A model generated the notes under the pieces. It had not been told where the DNA came from, made no database searches, and saw only the letters and a list, made by a program, of their open reading frames with translations. This document shows positions 1 through 9,144 of a stretch of 64,000 nucleotides of DNA, in pieces. Made by a program: the position numbers and the translations under genes. Source of the stretch: DATAVB01 sp036267955 (lineage in GTDB: Bacteria > Actinomycetota > Actinomycetes > Mycobacteriales > QHCD01); the NCBI GenBank assembly GCA_036267955.1, contig DATAVB010000004.1:1-64000 (forward strand). The letters are read 5' to 3'. The first letter of the stretch is position 1; each line of letters opens with the position of its first letter.

Positions 1-1
1 C

Positions 2-730
2 GTGGTTCGACTGCCGCTGATCAGCAACTTCACCGACATGGACGCGCTCGCGGTCGAGCCGGGGGTCGAGGTGTCCTTCGTGGACAGTGCGGCGGCGGTC
101 GAGCAGGCCGACCTGGTCATCCTGCCGGGCACCCGGGCCACGGTCGCCGACCTGAATTGGCTGCGCCGGCGCGGTCTGCATGCCGCACTGGCCCGCCGGG
201 CCGCCGCGGGAAAGCCGATCCTCGGAGTCTGCGGCGGCTACCAGATGCTGGCCGAGGCCATCGACGACGAGGTGGAGAGCCGGGCCGGTCAGGTCACCGG
301 GCTGGGTCTGCTGCCGGCCACCGTCCACTTCGGAGCCGAGAAGATCCTGCGCCGGCCGACCGCCCGGGCGTACGGGCACGACGTCGTCGCGTACGAGATC
401 CACCACGGAATTGTCGAGCCGCACGGCGGCGAACCGTTCCTCGACGGTTGTCGGCACCGATCGGTCTGGGGCACCACCTGGCACGGCGTCCTGGAGAACG
501 ACGGCTTCCGGCAGGCGTTCCTCACCGAGGTCGCCGCCGTCGCCGGTCGCAATTTCGTCCCGGCACCCGGCAGCTCGTTCGCCGCCGCTCGCCAGGAACG
601 ACTGGACGCGCTCGGCGACCTCGTCGCCGACCATCTCGACATCGACGCGGTGCACCGGCTGCTCGAACACGGGACGCCCACCGGTCTGCCGTTCATCCCA
701 CCAGGCGCACCGACAACCCCAGGAGGCTGA
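2..730 (+). CDS. cobQ: Cobyric acid synthase CobQ, C-terminal part (5' end outside window)
   Basis: The 242 residues visible match the C-terminal glutamine amidotransferase half of cobyric acid synthase, which amidates four side chains of adenosyl-cobyrinate diamide in the cytoplasm using glutamine and ATP. The stretch opens inside the CobQ motif LPLISNFTDMDAL. The nucleophile Cys77 (fragment numbering) lies in GVCGGYQML, and the class I amidotransferase His lies in YEIHHG. The ATP-binding synthetase half must lie to the left of the window, so the GTG at position 2 is not a real start. cobT begins 3 bases after the stop, which indicates one transcript. Confidence 0.95.
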   Translation: MVRLPLISNFTDMDALAVEPGVEVSFVDSAAAVEQADLVILPGTRATVADLNWLRRRGLHAALARRAAAGKPILGVCGGYQMLAEAIDDEVESRAGQVTGLGLLPATVHFGAEKILRRPTARAYGHDVVAYEIHHGIVEPHGGEPFLDGCRHRSVWGTTWHGVLENDGFRQAFLTEVAAVAGRNFVPAPGSSFAAARQERLDALGDLVADHLDIDAVHRLLEHGTPTGLPFIPPGAPTTPGG

Positions 731-733
731 CCC

Positions 734-1789
734 ATGTCCGACCTGCAGCACCTCATCAGCGAGATCCGGCCGCTGGACGTCGAAGCCGTCGCGGCGGCCC
801 GGGAACACCAGGACCGGCTGACCAAACCGCGCGGCTCGCTGGGCCTGCTCGAAGACCTCTCCGTACAACTGGCCGGGCTGGCCGGCCAGACACCGCCGCC
901 GGTGCCGGAACCCGCCGCGGTGGCGGTCTTCGTCGGCGACCACGGAGTGCACGCGCAGGGGGTGACCCCGTGGCCGCAGGAGGTGACCGGCCAGATGGTG
1001 GCCAACTTCCTGGCCGGCGGAGCGGTGGTCAACGCGATCGCCGGCCGGGCCGGAGCCGAGGTGGTCGTCGTCGATGTCGGGATGGCCTCGCCCTCCCCCG
1101 ACGGCGTCCGGGCCCGGAAGGTGCGGGCCGGGACCGCCGACCTGACCGTCGAGCCGGCGATGACCCGGGCCGAGGCGGAGCAGGCGATCGAGGTCGGCGC
1201 CGACATCGCCCGGGAACTCATCGCGGCCGGGCATCGGTGTCTGCTCACCGGCGACATGGGGATCGCCAACACGACGGCGTCCGCCGCCCTCGCCGCGGTG
1301 TTCACCGGCGCCGCGCCGGCCGCGGCCACCGGGCACGGCACCGGCATCGACGAGGAGACGTACGCCCGGAAGGTCGACGTGGTGGCACGGGCATTGCGCC
1401 GGCACCAGCCGGATCCGGCCGACCCGGTGGGCGCGCTGGCCGCGGTCGGCGGCCTGGAGCATGCCGCGATCGTCGGCTACCTGCTGACCGCCGCGGCCCA
1501 CCGGATTCCGGTCATCCTCGACGGGGTGATCGCCGGCTCGGCCGCGCTGGTCGCGCAGGCGCTGGCGCCGGATGTGGTGGCCGCGCTGATCGCCGGACAC
1601 GAGTCGGTCGAGCCCGGCGCGGCTCTCGCGCTGCGGACGTTGGGGCTCACCCCGGTGCTACGGATGGACATGCGGCTCGGTGAGGGATCCGGTGCCGCGC
1701 TGGCGCTGCCGGTCGTGCAGACGGCCGCCGCCGTACTCGCCGAGGTGGCGACCTTCGACGGTGCCGGGGTGACCGACAAGCACGAATAG
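734..1789 (+). CDS. cobT: Nicotinate-nucleotide--dimethylbenzimidazole phosphoribosyltransferase CobT
   Basis: This 351-residue protein activates the lower-ligand base of cobalamin by transferring phosphoribose from nicotinate mononucleotide to dimethylbenzimidazole, giving alpha-ribazole phosphate. The family N-terminal motif PRGSLGLLEDL is present, as are DMGIANTTASAAL and the C-terminal RLGEGSGAALAL. The Glu of that last motif is residue 317, the same number as the general base of the Salmonella enzyme. The length is normal. The gene directly follows cobQ. Its product is the substrate of the alpha-ribazole phosphatase that the coupled gene beside cobN may encode. Confidence 0.96.
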   Translation: MSDLQHLISEIRPLDVEAVAAAREHQDRLTKPRGSLGLLEDLSVQLAGLAGQTPPPVPEPAAVAVFVGDHGVHAQGVTPWPQEVTGQMVANFLAGGAVVNAIAGRAGAEVVVVDVGMASPSPDGVRARKVRAGTADLTVEPAMTRAEAEQAIEVGADIARELIAAGHRCLLTGDMGIANTTASAALAAVFTGAAPAAATGHGTGIDEETYARKVDVVARALRRHQPDPADPVGALAAVGGLEHAAIVGYLLTAAAHRIPVILDGVIAGSAALVAQALAPDVVAALIAGHESVEPGAALALRTLGLTPVLRMDMRLGEGSGAALALPVVQTAAAVLAEVATFDGAGVTDKHE

Positions 1790-1939
1790 CCGCTCTGTTT
1801 CCACGGCATTTGTTGCGTCCCGGTTACTCCGGTGGAGGTCGTCTCCCCAGGAGAAACGTGCATTGCCTTGGGATAGCGCCCTGCCTACGCTTTGCCCACC
1901 TCGGCACAGACCGGGGTACGAGCCAAGGGTGGTCGGGCG

Positions 1940-2545
1940 ATGATCGGACCTGAGCTGAGCCGTCGGAACGTGCTTCGCGGACTCGGTGCCGCAGCGGTTC
2001 TCGCGACCGGAGCCGGTTGCGGCAAGGGCGGCGGCGGCTCCAACACGACCGCGAACAATCGCAAGGTGGCGTTGCCCGAGTACCTCCGTTTCGACGGCGT
2101 CCGCCCGGACCTGCCCGGCACCGGAAAGGGCGTGCCGGACGGCTTTCTGAGCTTTCCGACCCCCAAGAAGGGCGGCGCCGGCAAACCCGGAACGGGAAAC
2201 ACGGTCACCGCGATCACCGAGACCGGCAGCATCCCTCCGCCGCTCGGCCGGAACAAGTTCTGGCAGTCGTTGAACAGCCGCCTTGGCGTGAACCTGAAGA
2301 TGAACCTGGTGAACGAGGGCGAATATCCCCAGAAGATCGTCACCGTCCTCGCGGGTGGCGACCTGCCGGACCTCGTGCAGTTGCACCCGGACACCCCGCA
2401 CCTCCCGGAGTTGCTCCGCGCGAAATTCGCCGACCTCACCGAGTTTCTCTCCGGCGACGCGATCACGGAATACCCTTATCTGGCGAACATTCCGCCCTAT
2501 GCCTGGCCGAACGCCGTCTATAACGGCGGGATCTATGGCGTGTGA
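1940..2545 (+). pseudogene. Truncated extracellular sugar-binding lipoprotein (LplA-like), 3' part lost
   Basis: The 201-residue product starts with a twin-arginine lipoprotein signal (SRRNVLRGLGAAA, then lipobox GAGC). It continues as the N-terminal lobe of a long oligosaccharide-binding protein of the LplA type (EYPQKIVTVLAGGDLPDLVQ). Family members usually run to about 500-560 residues; here the frame stops at IYGV just where the chain should continue. No homologous continuation is seen in any frame downstream, so this looks like a deletion and not a point frameshift. No permease genes accompany it. A large palindrome begins 30 bases after the stop. The ATG at 1940 is chosen because it places the Tat signal at the N-terminus. 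Confidence 0.75.
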
Positions 2546-2574
2546 CCCGCCCCGCGTGCCCGCCCCGCCCCTCC

Positions 2575-2642
2575 CTCGGTGATCATGCAGAAAGGGTCCG
2601 CGACACGCCGTACGGACGGACCCTTTCTGCATGATCACCGAG
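2575..2642. terminator. Perfect inverted repeat with 26-bp arms, likely bidirectional terminator
   Basis: The arms at 2575-2600 and 2617-2642 are exact reverse complements across a 16-base spacer. They contain GTGATCATGCAGAAAGGGTC and its complement. The element lies between the truncated lipoprotein gene and the convergent phosphatase gene, so it could end transcription from both sides. The TGATCATG core resembles the arms of the 57-bp repeats at 6837 and 42312, but the inner sequence differs. Arms this long are unusual for a plain terminator. Confidence 0.7.
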
Positions 2643-2675
2643 AGGGTCTGCGTTTCGGCCCAGGGGCGGCGGGCG

Positions 2676-3215
2676 CTAAATGGGCACCGTCAACACGGTG
2701 CCGGTCGGAATGCCGTCATAGGTGACGGATTCCACCGGTAGACCGGCGAGCACGCAGCGGGCCACCCGGATCGCGTCACCGTGGCTGACCACGGCGATCT
2801 CGGCCCCGGCTTCCCCGCGACACAACGGATCCAGCACCGCAACCAGCCGAGCGTAAACCGCGCGCAGGCTTTCCCCGCCACACACAGCGGCGTCCACATC
2901 GGTCCAGTCGAAACCGCTCGACCGGTCCAGCGCCTCCTGCTGCGGAAGCCCTTCCAGCACGCCGAGACATTGCTCGCGCAGCCTCGCATCCACGACCACC
3001 GGAAGCCCGTGCGCGGCGGCGATCGGCTCGGCCGTCCGGCGAGCCCGGGTCAGGTCGCTGGACCAGACGGCGGTCAACGGCCGGTGCCGCAGCGAATCGG
3101 CGGCGGCAGTGGCCTGAGTAAGCCCCAGCGGCGTCAGCGGCGGATCCTGCTGACCCTGCACCCGCCGGGATTCGTTCCACTCCGACTGGCCATGCCGGAC
3201 CAGGTGGACGATCAC
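2676..3215 (-). CDS. Histidine phosphatase, probable alpha-ribazole phosphatase (CobC-like)
   Basis: This 179-residue protein belongs to the phosphoglycerate-mutase-like histidine phosphatase family. The phosphorylated His lies in LVRHGQSEWN (His8), the conserved Arg pair in SSDLTRARRTAEP, and the second catalytic His in VSHGDAIR. The GTG start is chosen because it sits 5 residues before the RHG motif and overlaps the cobN stop as GTGA, implying translational coupling. That coupling suggests a cobalamin role: removing phosphate from alpha-ribazole phosphate (the CobC reaction) or from cobalamin phosphate. The family is broad, so a general phosphatase is also possible. Confidence 0.8.
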   Translation of the reverse strand: MIVHLVRHGQSEWNESRRVQGQQDPPLTPLGLTQATAAADSLRHRPLTAVWSSDLTRARRTAEPIAAAHGLPVVVDARLREQCLGVLEGLPQQEALDRSSGFDWTDVDAAVCGGESLRAVYARLVAVLDPLCRGEAGAEIAVVSHGDAIRVARCVLAGLPVESVTYDGIPTGTVLTVPI

Positions 3216-6200
3216 CGGCCCTCGAGATCGCCTTCGGTATCCAGATACACGGATTTCAGCGCGTCCAGGATTTCCGGATCCGGCTGCTCCCACATCGAGC
3301 GGTCCGCCGCCTCCAGCAGTCGTTCGGTGATCCCGTGCAGCGCCCACGGATTGGATTCGCTGAGGAATTTGCGGTTCTCCGCGTCCAGGACGTATTCCTG
3401 GGTCACCTTCTCGTACATCCAGTCCTCGACCACGCCCGCGGTGGCGTCGTAGCCGAACAGATAGTCCACTGTGGCCGCCAATTCGAACGCGCCCTTGTAG
3501 CCGTGCCGGCGCATCGCCTCGATCCACCGTGGATTGACCACCCTGGCCCGGAACACCCGCGCAATCTCCTGCGACAGCGACCGGGTCCGCACCGACTCCG
3601 GCCGGGTCGAATCGCCGATATAGGCGGCTGGTTCGCGTCCGGTCAGGGCGCGGACGGTGGCGATCATGCCGCCGTGGTACTGGAAATAGTCGTCGGAGTC
3701 GGCGATGTCGTGCTCGAGCGAGTCGGTGTTCTTTGCCGCCACCGCGATGCGCTTGTACGAGGTCTCCATGTCGGCCCGCGCGTCGCGCCCGTCCAGCCCG
3801 CGGCCGTACGCGAAGCCGCCCCACGCCGCGTACACCTCGGCCAGATCGGCGTCGTCGCGCCAGTTGCGGCTGTCGATGAGCGGCAGCAGGCCGGCTCCGT
3901 ACGCGCCGGGCTTGGAGCCGAAGATCCGGGTGGTGGCCCGGCGCCGGTCGCCGTGCTCGGCGGTGTCGGCGTCCGCGTGCGCCTTCACGAAATTGCGCTC
4001 GGCCGGTTCGTCGAGCGCGGCCACCATCGTCACCGCGTCGTCCAGCATCGCCACCACATGCGGAAAGGCGTCCCGGAAGAATCCGGAAATCCGCACGGTG
4101 ACATCAATCCGCGGCCGGCCCAGCTCGTCCAGCCCGATCGGCTCCAGGGACCGCACCCGCCGCGACGCCTCGTCCCAGACCGGCTGGATTCCCAACAGGG
4201 CAAGCACTTCGGCGATGTCGTCGCCGGAGGTCCGCATCGCCGAGGTGCCCCAGACCGAGAGCCCGACCGAACGCGGATACTCCCCGGTGTCGGCCAGATA
4301 GCGCTCCAGCAGCGAGTCGGCCATCGCCCGGCCGGTCTCCCAGGCCAGCGGGCTCGGCACCGAACGCGGGTCGACGGCGTAGAAGTTGCGGCCGGTCGGC
4401 AGCACGTTGACCAGCCCGCGCAACGGCGATCCGCTCGGCCCGGCCGGTACGTAGCCACCGTCCAGGGCGTGCAGCGTGTGGGCAAGCTCGTCCGTGGTCC
4501 GAGCCAACCGGGGCACTATCTCGGTGGCGGCGAACGAGAGGATCGCGGCGACCGTCTCGTCCGAGGCCACCTCGGCGACGGCGGCCGGATCCCAGCCACG
4601 CGCCTCCATCGCGGCCACCCGCTCGTGCGCGGCGGCGTCGATCGAGTCCACATCGGCCCGTACACCGGCGTTCTCGGTCAGTCCGAGCGCCTCCCGCAGG
4701 CCGGGCAGGGTCTGCCGGCCGCCCCACAGCTGGCGGGCCCGCAGCATCGACAGCACCAGGTTGACCCGGGCCTCGCCGGTCGGCGCGGCGCCGAGAATGT
4801 GCAGCCCGTCGCGGATCTGGGCGTCCTTGATCTCGCACAGCCAGCCGTCGACGTGCAGGATGAATTCGTCGAATTCGGCGTCGTGCGGCCGGTCGTCCAG
4901 CCCGAGATCGTGGTCGAGTTTCGCCGCCTCGATGAGGGTCCAGATCTGGGCCCGGATCGCCGGCAGCTTGGCCGGATCCATCGCCGCGATCTGGGCGTGC
5001 TCGTCCAGCAACTGCTCGAGCCGGGCGATGTCGCCGTAGCTCTCGGCGCGGGCCATCGGCGGGACGAGGTGGTCCACAACGGTGGCGTGCGCCCGCCGCT
5101 TGGCCTGCGTCCCCTCCCCCGGATCGTTGACCAGGAACGGGTAGATCAGCGGCAGGTCACCGAGGGCCGCGTCCGGACCGCAGGCCGCCGACATTCCGGC
5201 ATTCTTGCCCGGCAGCCATTCCAGGTTGCCGTGCTTGCCGATGTGCACCATCGCGTGGGCGCCGAAATCCTCGCGCAGCCAGCGGTAGGCGGCGAGGTAG
5301 TGGTGCGACGGCGGCAGGTCCGGGTCGTGGTAGATCGCGATCGGGTTCTGCCCGAAACCGCGCGGCGGCTGGACCATGACGACCACGTTGCCGGCCCGCA
5401 GCCCGGCCAGCACGATCTCGCCGGCCGGATCGGTCGAGCGGTCGACGAACAGCTCACCCGGCGGCGGACCCCAGGCCCGTTCGACCTGTTCCCGCAACGG
5501 CGCCGGCAGCTCGGAAAACCAACCCGTGTAACGGGATGCGGGCACCCGTACCGGATTGCCGGCCAACTGCTCCTCGGTGAGCCAGTCCTCGTCCTGCCCA
5601 CCGGCGGCGATCAGTGCGTGGATCAGCGCGTCCCCATCCTGCTCATCGACGCCGGGCAGTTCATTGCCGATGTCGTACCCAGCCTCGCGCATCGCCCGCA
5701 GCAGCGCGATCAGGCTGGCCGGGGTGTCCAGGCCGACGGCGTTGCCGATCCGGGCGTGCTTGGTCGGGTACGCGGACAGCATCAGCACGATCCGGCGTTC
5801 GGCCGGCGGAATGTGCCGCAGCCGGGCGTGACCCAGCGCGATCCCGGCGACCCGGGCGGCCCGTTCGGCATCGGCCACGTAGACGGTCAGCCCGTCGGGG
5901 TCGGTCTCCTTGAACGAGAACGGCACCGTGATCAGCCGGCCGTCGAATTCCGGAATCGCCACCTGGGTAGCCGAATCCAGTGGCGAGAGCCCGTCGTCGC
6001 TGGCCTCCCACTGGGCCCGCGACGAGGTGAGCGCCATGGCCTGCAGGACCGGTACGTCGAGGGCGGCAAGCGCGCCGACGTCCCAGTCCTCGTCGCTGCC
6101 ACCGGCCCCGACGCCGGCCGGGGTGCTGCCGCCGGCCGCGAGCACCGTCGTGACCAGCGCGTCGGCCTGCCGCAGCACGTCGATCAACCCGGCCTCGGCC

Positions 6201-6775
6201 GTACGCAGCGAAGCGCAGTAGATCGGCAGGCAGCGTCCGCCGGCCGCTTCGACCGCGCCGGCGAGGGTGTCGACGAACGCGGTGTTTCCGGCCAGCTGGT
6301 GGGCCCGGTAGAAGAGCACCGCCACCGTGGGCCGGTCTGCTCCGGGATCCGGCCTGGACCGCACTCCCCAGGTCGGGGTCGGCTCGGGTGGTTCAAACCC
6401 CAGACCGGTCAGCAGCAGCGCGTCGGAGAGGAACCGGTGCAGCTGGGCCAGATTGCCGGCGCCGCCGTGCGAGAGGTAGGTGTGCGCCTCGGCCGCGACA
6501 CCGCCGGGCACCGTGGAAATTTCCATCAGCTCGGCGTCCGGGGCCTGCTCGCCGCCCAGCACGACGACCGGCAGCCCGGTGGCCAGGACCGCGTCGATGC
6601 CGTCCGCCCAGGCCCGCCGGCCGCCGAGGATGCGCAGCACCACGATGTCGACGCCGGCCAGCAGTGCCGGCAGGTCGTCGACGGAGGTGCGGGCCGGGTT
6701 GGCCAGCCGGTAGTCGGCCCCGCTGGCCCGGGCGCAGAGCAGGTCGGTGTCAGAAGTGGAGAGCAGCAGAATCAC
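3212..6775 (-). CDS. cobN: Aerobic cobaltochelatase subunit CobN
   Basis: This is the 1187-residue large subunit of the ATP-dependent cobaltochelatase that inserts Co2+ into hydrogenobyrinate a,c-diamide, working with CobS and CobT-type AAA partners not present in this window. It is full length for the CobN/BchH family. The conserved block MVHIGKHGNLEWLPGKNAGM is clear, and the C-terminal YKGAFELAATVDYLFGYDAT is typical. The GTG at 6775 (VILLLSTSDTD) is chosen as start because it begins the first beta strand; upstream in-frame codons run into the intergenic repeat. The stop overlaps the start of the downstream histidine phosphatase. CobN indicates the oxygen-dependent, late-cobalt route, consistent with cobG. 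Confidence 0.96.
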   Translation of the reverse strand: MILLLSTSDTDLLCARASGADYRLANPARTSVDDLPALLAGVDIVVLRILGGRRAWADGIDAVLATGLPVVVLGGEQAPDAELMEISTVPGGVAAEAHTYLSHGGAGNLAQLHRFLSDALLLTGLGFEPPEPTPTWGVRSRPDPGADRPTVAVLFYRAHQLAGNTAFVDTLAGAVEAAGGRCLPIYCASLRTAEAGLIDVLRQADALVTTVLAAGGSTPAGVGAGGSDEDWDVGALAALDVPVLQAMALTSSRAQWEASDDGLSPLDSATQVAIPEFDGRLITVPFSFKETDPDGLTVYVADAERAARVAGIALGHARLRHIPPAERRIVLMLSAYPTKHARIGNAVGLDTPASLIALLRAMREAGYDIGNELPGVDEQDGDALIHALIAAGGQDEDWLTEEQLAGNPVRVPASRYTGWFSELPAPLREQVERAWGPPPGELFVDRSTDPAGEIVLAGLRAGNVVVMVQPPRGFGQNPIAIYHDPDLPPSHHYLAAYRWLREDFGAHAMVHIGKHGNLEWLPGKNAGMSAACGPDAALGDLPLIYPFLVNDPGEGTQAKRRAHATVVDHLVPPMARAESYGDIARLEQLLDEHAQIAAMDPAKLPAIRAQIWTLIEAAKLDHDLGLDDRPHDAEFDEFILHVDGWLCEIKDAQIRDGLHILGAAPTGEARVNLVLSMLRARQLWGGRQTLPGLREALGLTENAGVRADVDSIDAAAHERVAAMEARGWDPAAVAEVASDETVAAILSFAATEIVPRLARTTDELAHTLHALDGGYVPAGPSGSPLRGLVNVLPTGRNFYAVDPRSVPSPLAWETGRAMADSLLERYLADTGEYPRSVGLSVWGTSAMRTSGDDIAEVLALLGIQPVWDEASRRVRSLEPIGLDELGRPRIDVTVRISGFFRDAFPHVVAMLDDAVTMVAALDEPAERNFVKAHADADTAEHGDRRRATTRIFGSKPGAYGAGLLPLIDSRNWRDDADLAEVYAAWGGFAYGRGLDGRDARADMETSYKRIAVAAKNTDSLEHDIADSDDYFQYHGGMIATVRALTGREPAAYIGDSTRPESVRTRSLSQEIARVFRARVVNPRWIEAMRRHGYKGAFELAATVDYLFGYDATAGVVEDWMYEKVTQEYVLDAENRKFLSESNPWALHGITERLLEAADRSMWEQPDPEILDALKSVYLDTEGDLEGR

Positions 6776-6834
6776 CCTGGCAGCCTGCCATGCCGGTATG
6801 CCGCCAAGGTCCGCAGGACCTTTCTGGCCACCTT

Positions 6835-6895
6835 TTCCATGATCATGATCGGCTATTGGGGCTATACCAACCAAAAACCGATCATGATCATGGAA
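6835..6895 (-). repeat. 57-bp dispersed inverted repeat, copy 1
   Basis: Arms at 6837-6852 and 6878-6893 (CCATGATCATGATCGG and its complement) enclose a 25-base centre. Read on the minus strand, the centre contains GGTATAGCCCCAATAG. The outermost TTCC/GGAA bases extend the pairing. The same 57-base element occurs at 42312-42368 on the plus strand. Both copies lie immediately downstream of a stop codon (here the aldo/keto reductase) in the same orientation relative to that gene. A terminator-like or REP-like element is likely. Confidence 0.75.
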
Positions 6896-6901
6896 CGGGG
6901 A

Positions 6902-7870
6902 TCAGAAGCCGGCGAGGTCGCGCGGGCGGTACGGCGATTCGAGCTGCTCGACCTCGTCGTCGGTCAACGTGATGTCGAGCGAGGCGATCGCGTCCTCCAG
7001 ATGCGCCATCTTCGTCGCACCGACGATGGGCGAGGTGATGCCCGACTGCGCGGTGACCCAGGCCAGCGCGATCTGGGCCGCCGAAACCCCACGAGCGGCG
7101 GCGATCGCGGCCACCCGCTCGACGATTGTCCGGTCCTCGTCCAGATAGAGCTCGGTGGCGCGCGGGTCGTTGTCGCTGCGGTTGGTGGTCTCCGACCAGG
7201 GCCGGGTCAGCCGGCCGCGGGCCAGCGGGCTCCACGGGATCACGCCGATGCCCTGGTCGAGGCAGAGCGGGATCATCTCCCGCTCCTCCTCGCGGTTGAG
7301 CAGGTTGTAGTGGTTCTGCATGGTCGTGAACCGGGTCCAGCCGTTCAGATCCGAGGTGTAGAGCGCCTTGGAGAACTGCCACGCGAACATTGAGGAAGCC
7401 CCGATGTAGCGGGCCTTTCCGGCCTTCACGACGTCGTGCAACGCCTCGAGCGTCTCCTCGACCGGGACCGTGGAGTCGAAGCGGTGGATCTGGTAGAGGT
7501 CGACGTAGTCCACCCCGAGACGGGCCAGGCTGTGGTCGATCTCGGCCAGGATCGCCTTGCGGGACAGGCCGGACCCGTTGGGGCCGGCGTGCATCTGGCC
7601 GTGCACCTTGGTGGCGAGGACGATCTCGTCCCGGTTGCCGAAATCGGCCAGCGCGCGCCCGACGATCTCCTCGCTGCTGCCGGCCGAGTACACGTTCGCG
7701 GTGTCGAAGAAGTTGATGCCCGCCTCGAGCGCCCGCCGGATGAACGGGCGGCTCTCGTCCTCTGACAGCGACCACTGCTGGTTGCCGGTCTTCGGCTCGC
7801 CGTAGCTCATGCAGCCCAGGCAGATCCGTGACACGTCCATACCGGTCGAACCAAGTTTCAGATACTCCAT
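6902..7870 (-). CDS. Aldo/keto reductase
   Basis: This 322-residue NADPH-dependent TIM-barrel oxidoreductase has the aldo/keto reductase tetrad visible in order: Asp and Tyr in NFFDTANVYSAGSSEE, Lys in LATKVHG, and His in YQIHRFD. The C-terminal nucleotide-binding segment includes SPIVGATK. It resembles the YajO/Tas-type group acting on aldehydes or ketones; the substrate cannot be named. ATG 7870 is chosen because GGAGG lies 10 bases upstream. It sits between cobN and cobG but has no known cobalamin role, so it is probably a passenger in the locus. Confidence 0.9.
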   Translation of the reverse strand: MEYLKLGSTGMDVSRICLGCMSYGEPKTGNQQWSLSEDESRPFIRRALEAGINFFDTANVYSAGSSEEIVGRALADFGNRDEIVLATKVHGQMHAGPNGSGLSRKAILAEIDHSLARLGVDYVDLYQIHRFDSTVPVEETLEALHDVVKAGKARYIGASSMFAWQFSKALYTSDLNGWTRFTTMQNHYNLLNREEEREMIPLCLDQGIGVIPWSPLARGRLTRPWSETTNRSDNDPRATELYLDEDRTIVERVAAIAAARGVSAAQIALAWVTAQSGITSPIVGATKMAHLEDAIASLDITLTDDEVEQLESPYRPRDLAGF

Positions 7871-8022
7871 GCCTGGCAATCCTCCGTCGTCGATGGCGCC
7901 GAGTCCCGACCGCCGGCGCCGCTGCGCTGCCCCCGGTCGCCTCAAACACTAGTCGCGGACCGGGTCGCCCCAGCCACACCAGCGGGGAGATCGCCCCGGT
8001 TCGGTACGCCTACGATGTTGCG

Positions 8023-9144
8023 GTGCCGATCCCATCGCCAGGCCCGCCGCGCGAGGTGGCCGACCGCTGTCCGGGTGCGCTGACCCGGCACGAGGCGGCC
8101 GACGGCTGGCTGGCCCGGATCCGGCTCCCCGGCGGCATGCTGTCCGCGGTCGGGCTGGCCGGTCTCGCCGACCTGGCCGAACGGTACGGCGACGGCCGGC
8201 TGGAGCTCACCTCCCGCGGCAACGTGCAGCTGCGGGCGCTGCCGACGGAATCCGACTTCGCTGACCGCCTGGCCGATCTCGGCCTGCTGCCCTCGGCCAC
8301 CCACGAACGGGTCCGGAACATCGTCGCCTCGCCGCTGGCGACCGGCCTGGCGGATCTGGTCCGCGAGCTCGACCGGCAACTGTGTGACCGACCAGAGCTG
8401 GCGGCGCTGCCCGGTCGCTTTCTGTTCGGGCTGGACGACGGCCGGGGCGAGATCCTCGCGCTGCGGCCGGATGTGCCGGCAATAGTCGGCGAGGACGCCG
8501 AGATTCTCGGACTTCGGGTGACCCGCAGCGGGGTCGTCGCGACGATGCTCGCCGCCGCGCAGGCGTTCCTGGACGAACGGGCGGCGCAGGCGTCGAAGGC
8601 TTGGCGCCTGGCCGAGCTGGCCGACGGCCCCGCCAGAGTCGCCAACAGGGTCGCGCACGGCTTGGACCTGCAGACCGCAGCGCCCCGTCCCGTACCGGCT
8701 GCTCCGGCCGAGCCGGCCGGCCCGATCCGGCAGCCCGACGGCCGGTACGCGGCGGTGCTGTTGGCGCCGCTGGGCCGGTTGACTGCGGCGCGGGCCAGGC
8801 TGATCGCCGGGCACGCCGGCGAGACCGGCGTACGGGTCACCCCGTGGCGCAGCGTCGTCATACCCGATCTGACCGATCCGGGACCGCTGCTCGCGGCCGC
8901 CGCTGCCGCCGGACTCGGCACCGGTCGGGACTCGCGCTGGTACGGCGTCAGCGCCTGCACCGGCCGACCCGGCTGCGCGAAGGCGCTGGCCGACGTACAG
9001 CTGGACGCGGCCGAGAATCCCCGCAGCGGTGGCATTCCGGTGCACTGGAGCGGTTGCGAACGCCGCTGCGGCAGACCCGCCAGTCACCATCTCGATGTCC
9101 TCGCCACCACCGACGGCTACCTGATCACGGAGCAGCTCGCATGA
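8023..9144 (+). CDS. cobG: Precorrin-3B synthase CobG
   Basis: This 373-residue protein has two nitrite/sulfite-reductase ferredoxin-like half domains, around residues 25-85 and 240-300, with LELTSRGNVQLR in the first. The iron-sulfur/siroheme cysteines are Cys312 and Cys318 (SACTGRPGC) and Cys345 and Cys349 (SGCERRC). CobG uses O2 to hydroxylate C20 of precorrin-3A and form the gamma-lactone, the committing step of the aerobic pathway. The GTG at 8023 is preferred since upstream in-frame residues resemble no known N-terminus and would run into the divergent aldo/keto reductase promoter. Its stop overlaps the cobH start (ATGA). Confidence 0.93.
   Translation: MPIPSPGPPREVADRCPGALTRHEAADGWLARIRLPGGMLSAVGLAGLADLAERYGDGRLELTSRGNVQLRALPTESDFADRLADLGLLPSATHERVRNIVASPLATGLADLVRELDRQLCDRPELAALPGRFLFGLDDGRGEILALRPDVPAIVGEDAEILGLRVTRSGVVATMLAAAQAFLDERAAQASKAWRLAELADGPARVANRVAHGLDLQTAAPRPVPAAPAEPAGPIRQPDGRYAAVLLAPLGRLTAARARLIAGHAGETGVRVTPWRSVVIPDLTDPGPLLAAAAAAGLGTGRDSRWYGVSACTGRPGCAKALADVQLDAAENPRSGGIPVHWSGCERRCGRPASHHLDVLATTDGYLITEQLA

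Noticed and set aside
6835..6895. Insertion sequence ends
   Set aside because: The two arms enclose only 25 bases and no transposase gene; it fits a palindromic repeat, not an IS.
3335..7393. A 1352-codon open frame antisense to cobN
   Set aside because: It mirrors cobN codon structure (His/Arg/Gly-rich product without domains); a GC-rich third-position artefact.
7871..8022. Possible cobalamin riboswitch before cobG
   Set aside because: The gap is only 152 bases, and I see no B12-box-like GCCACTG sequence or suitable fold.
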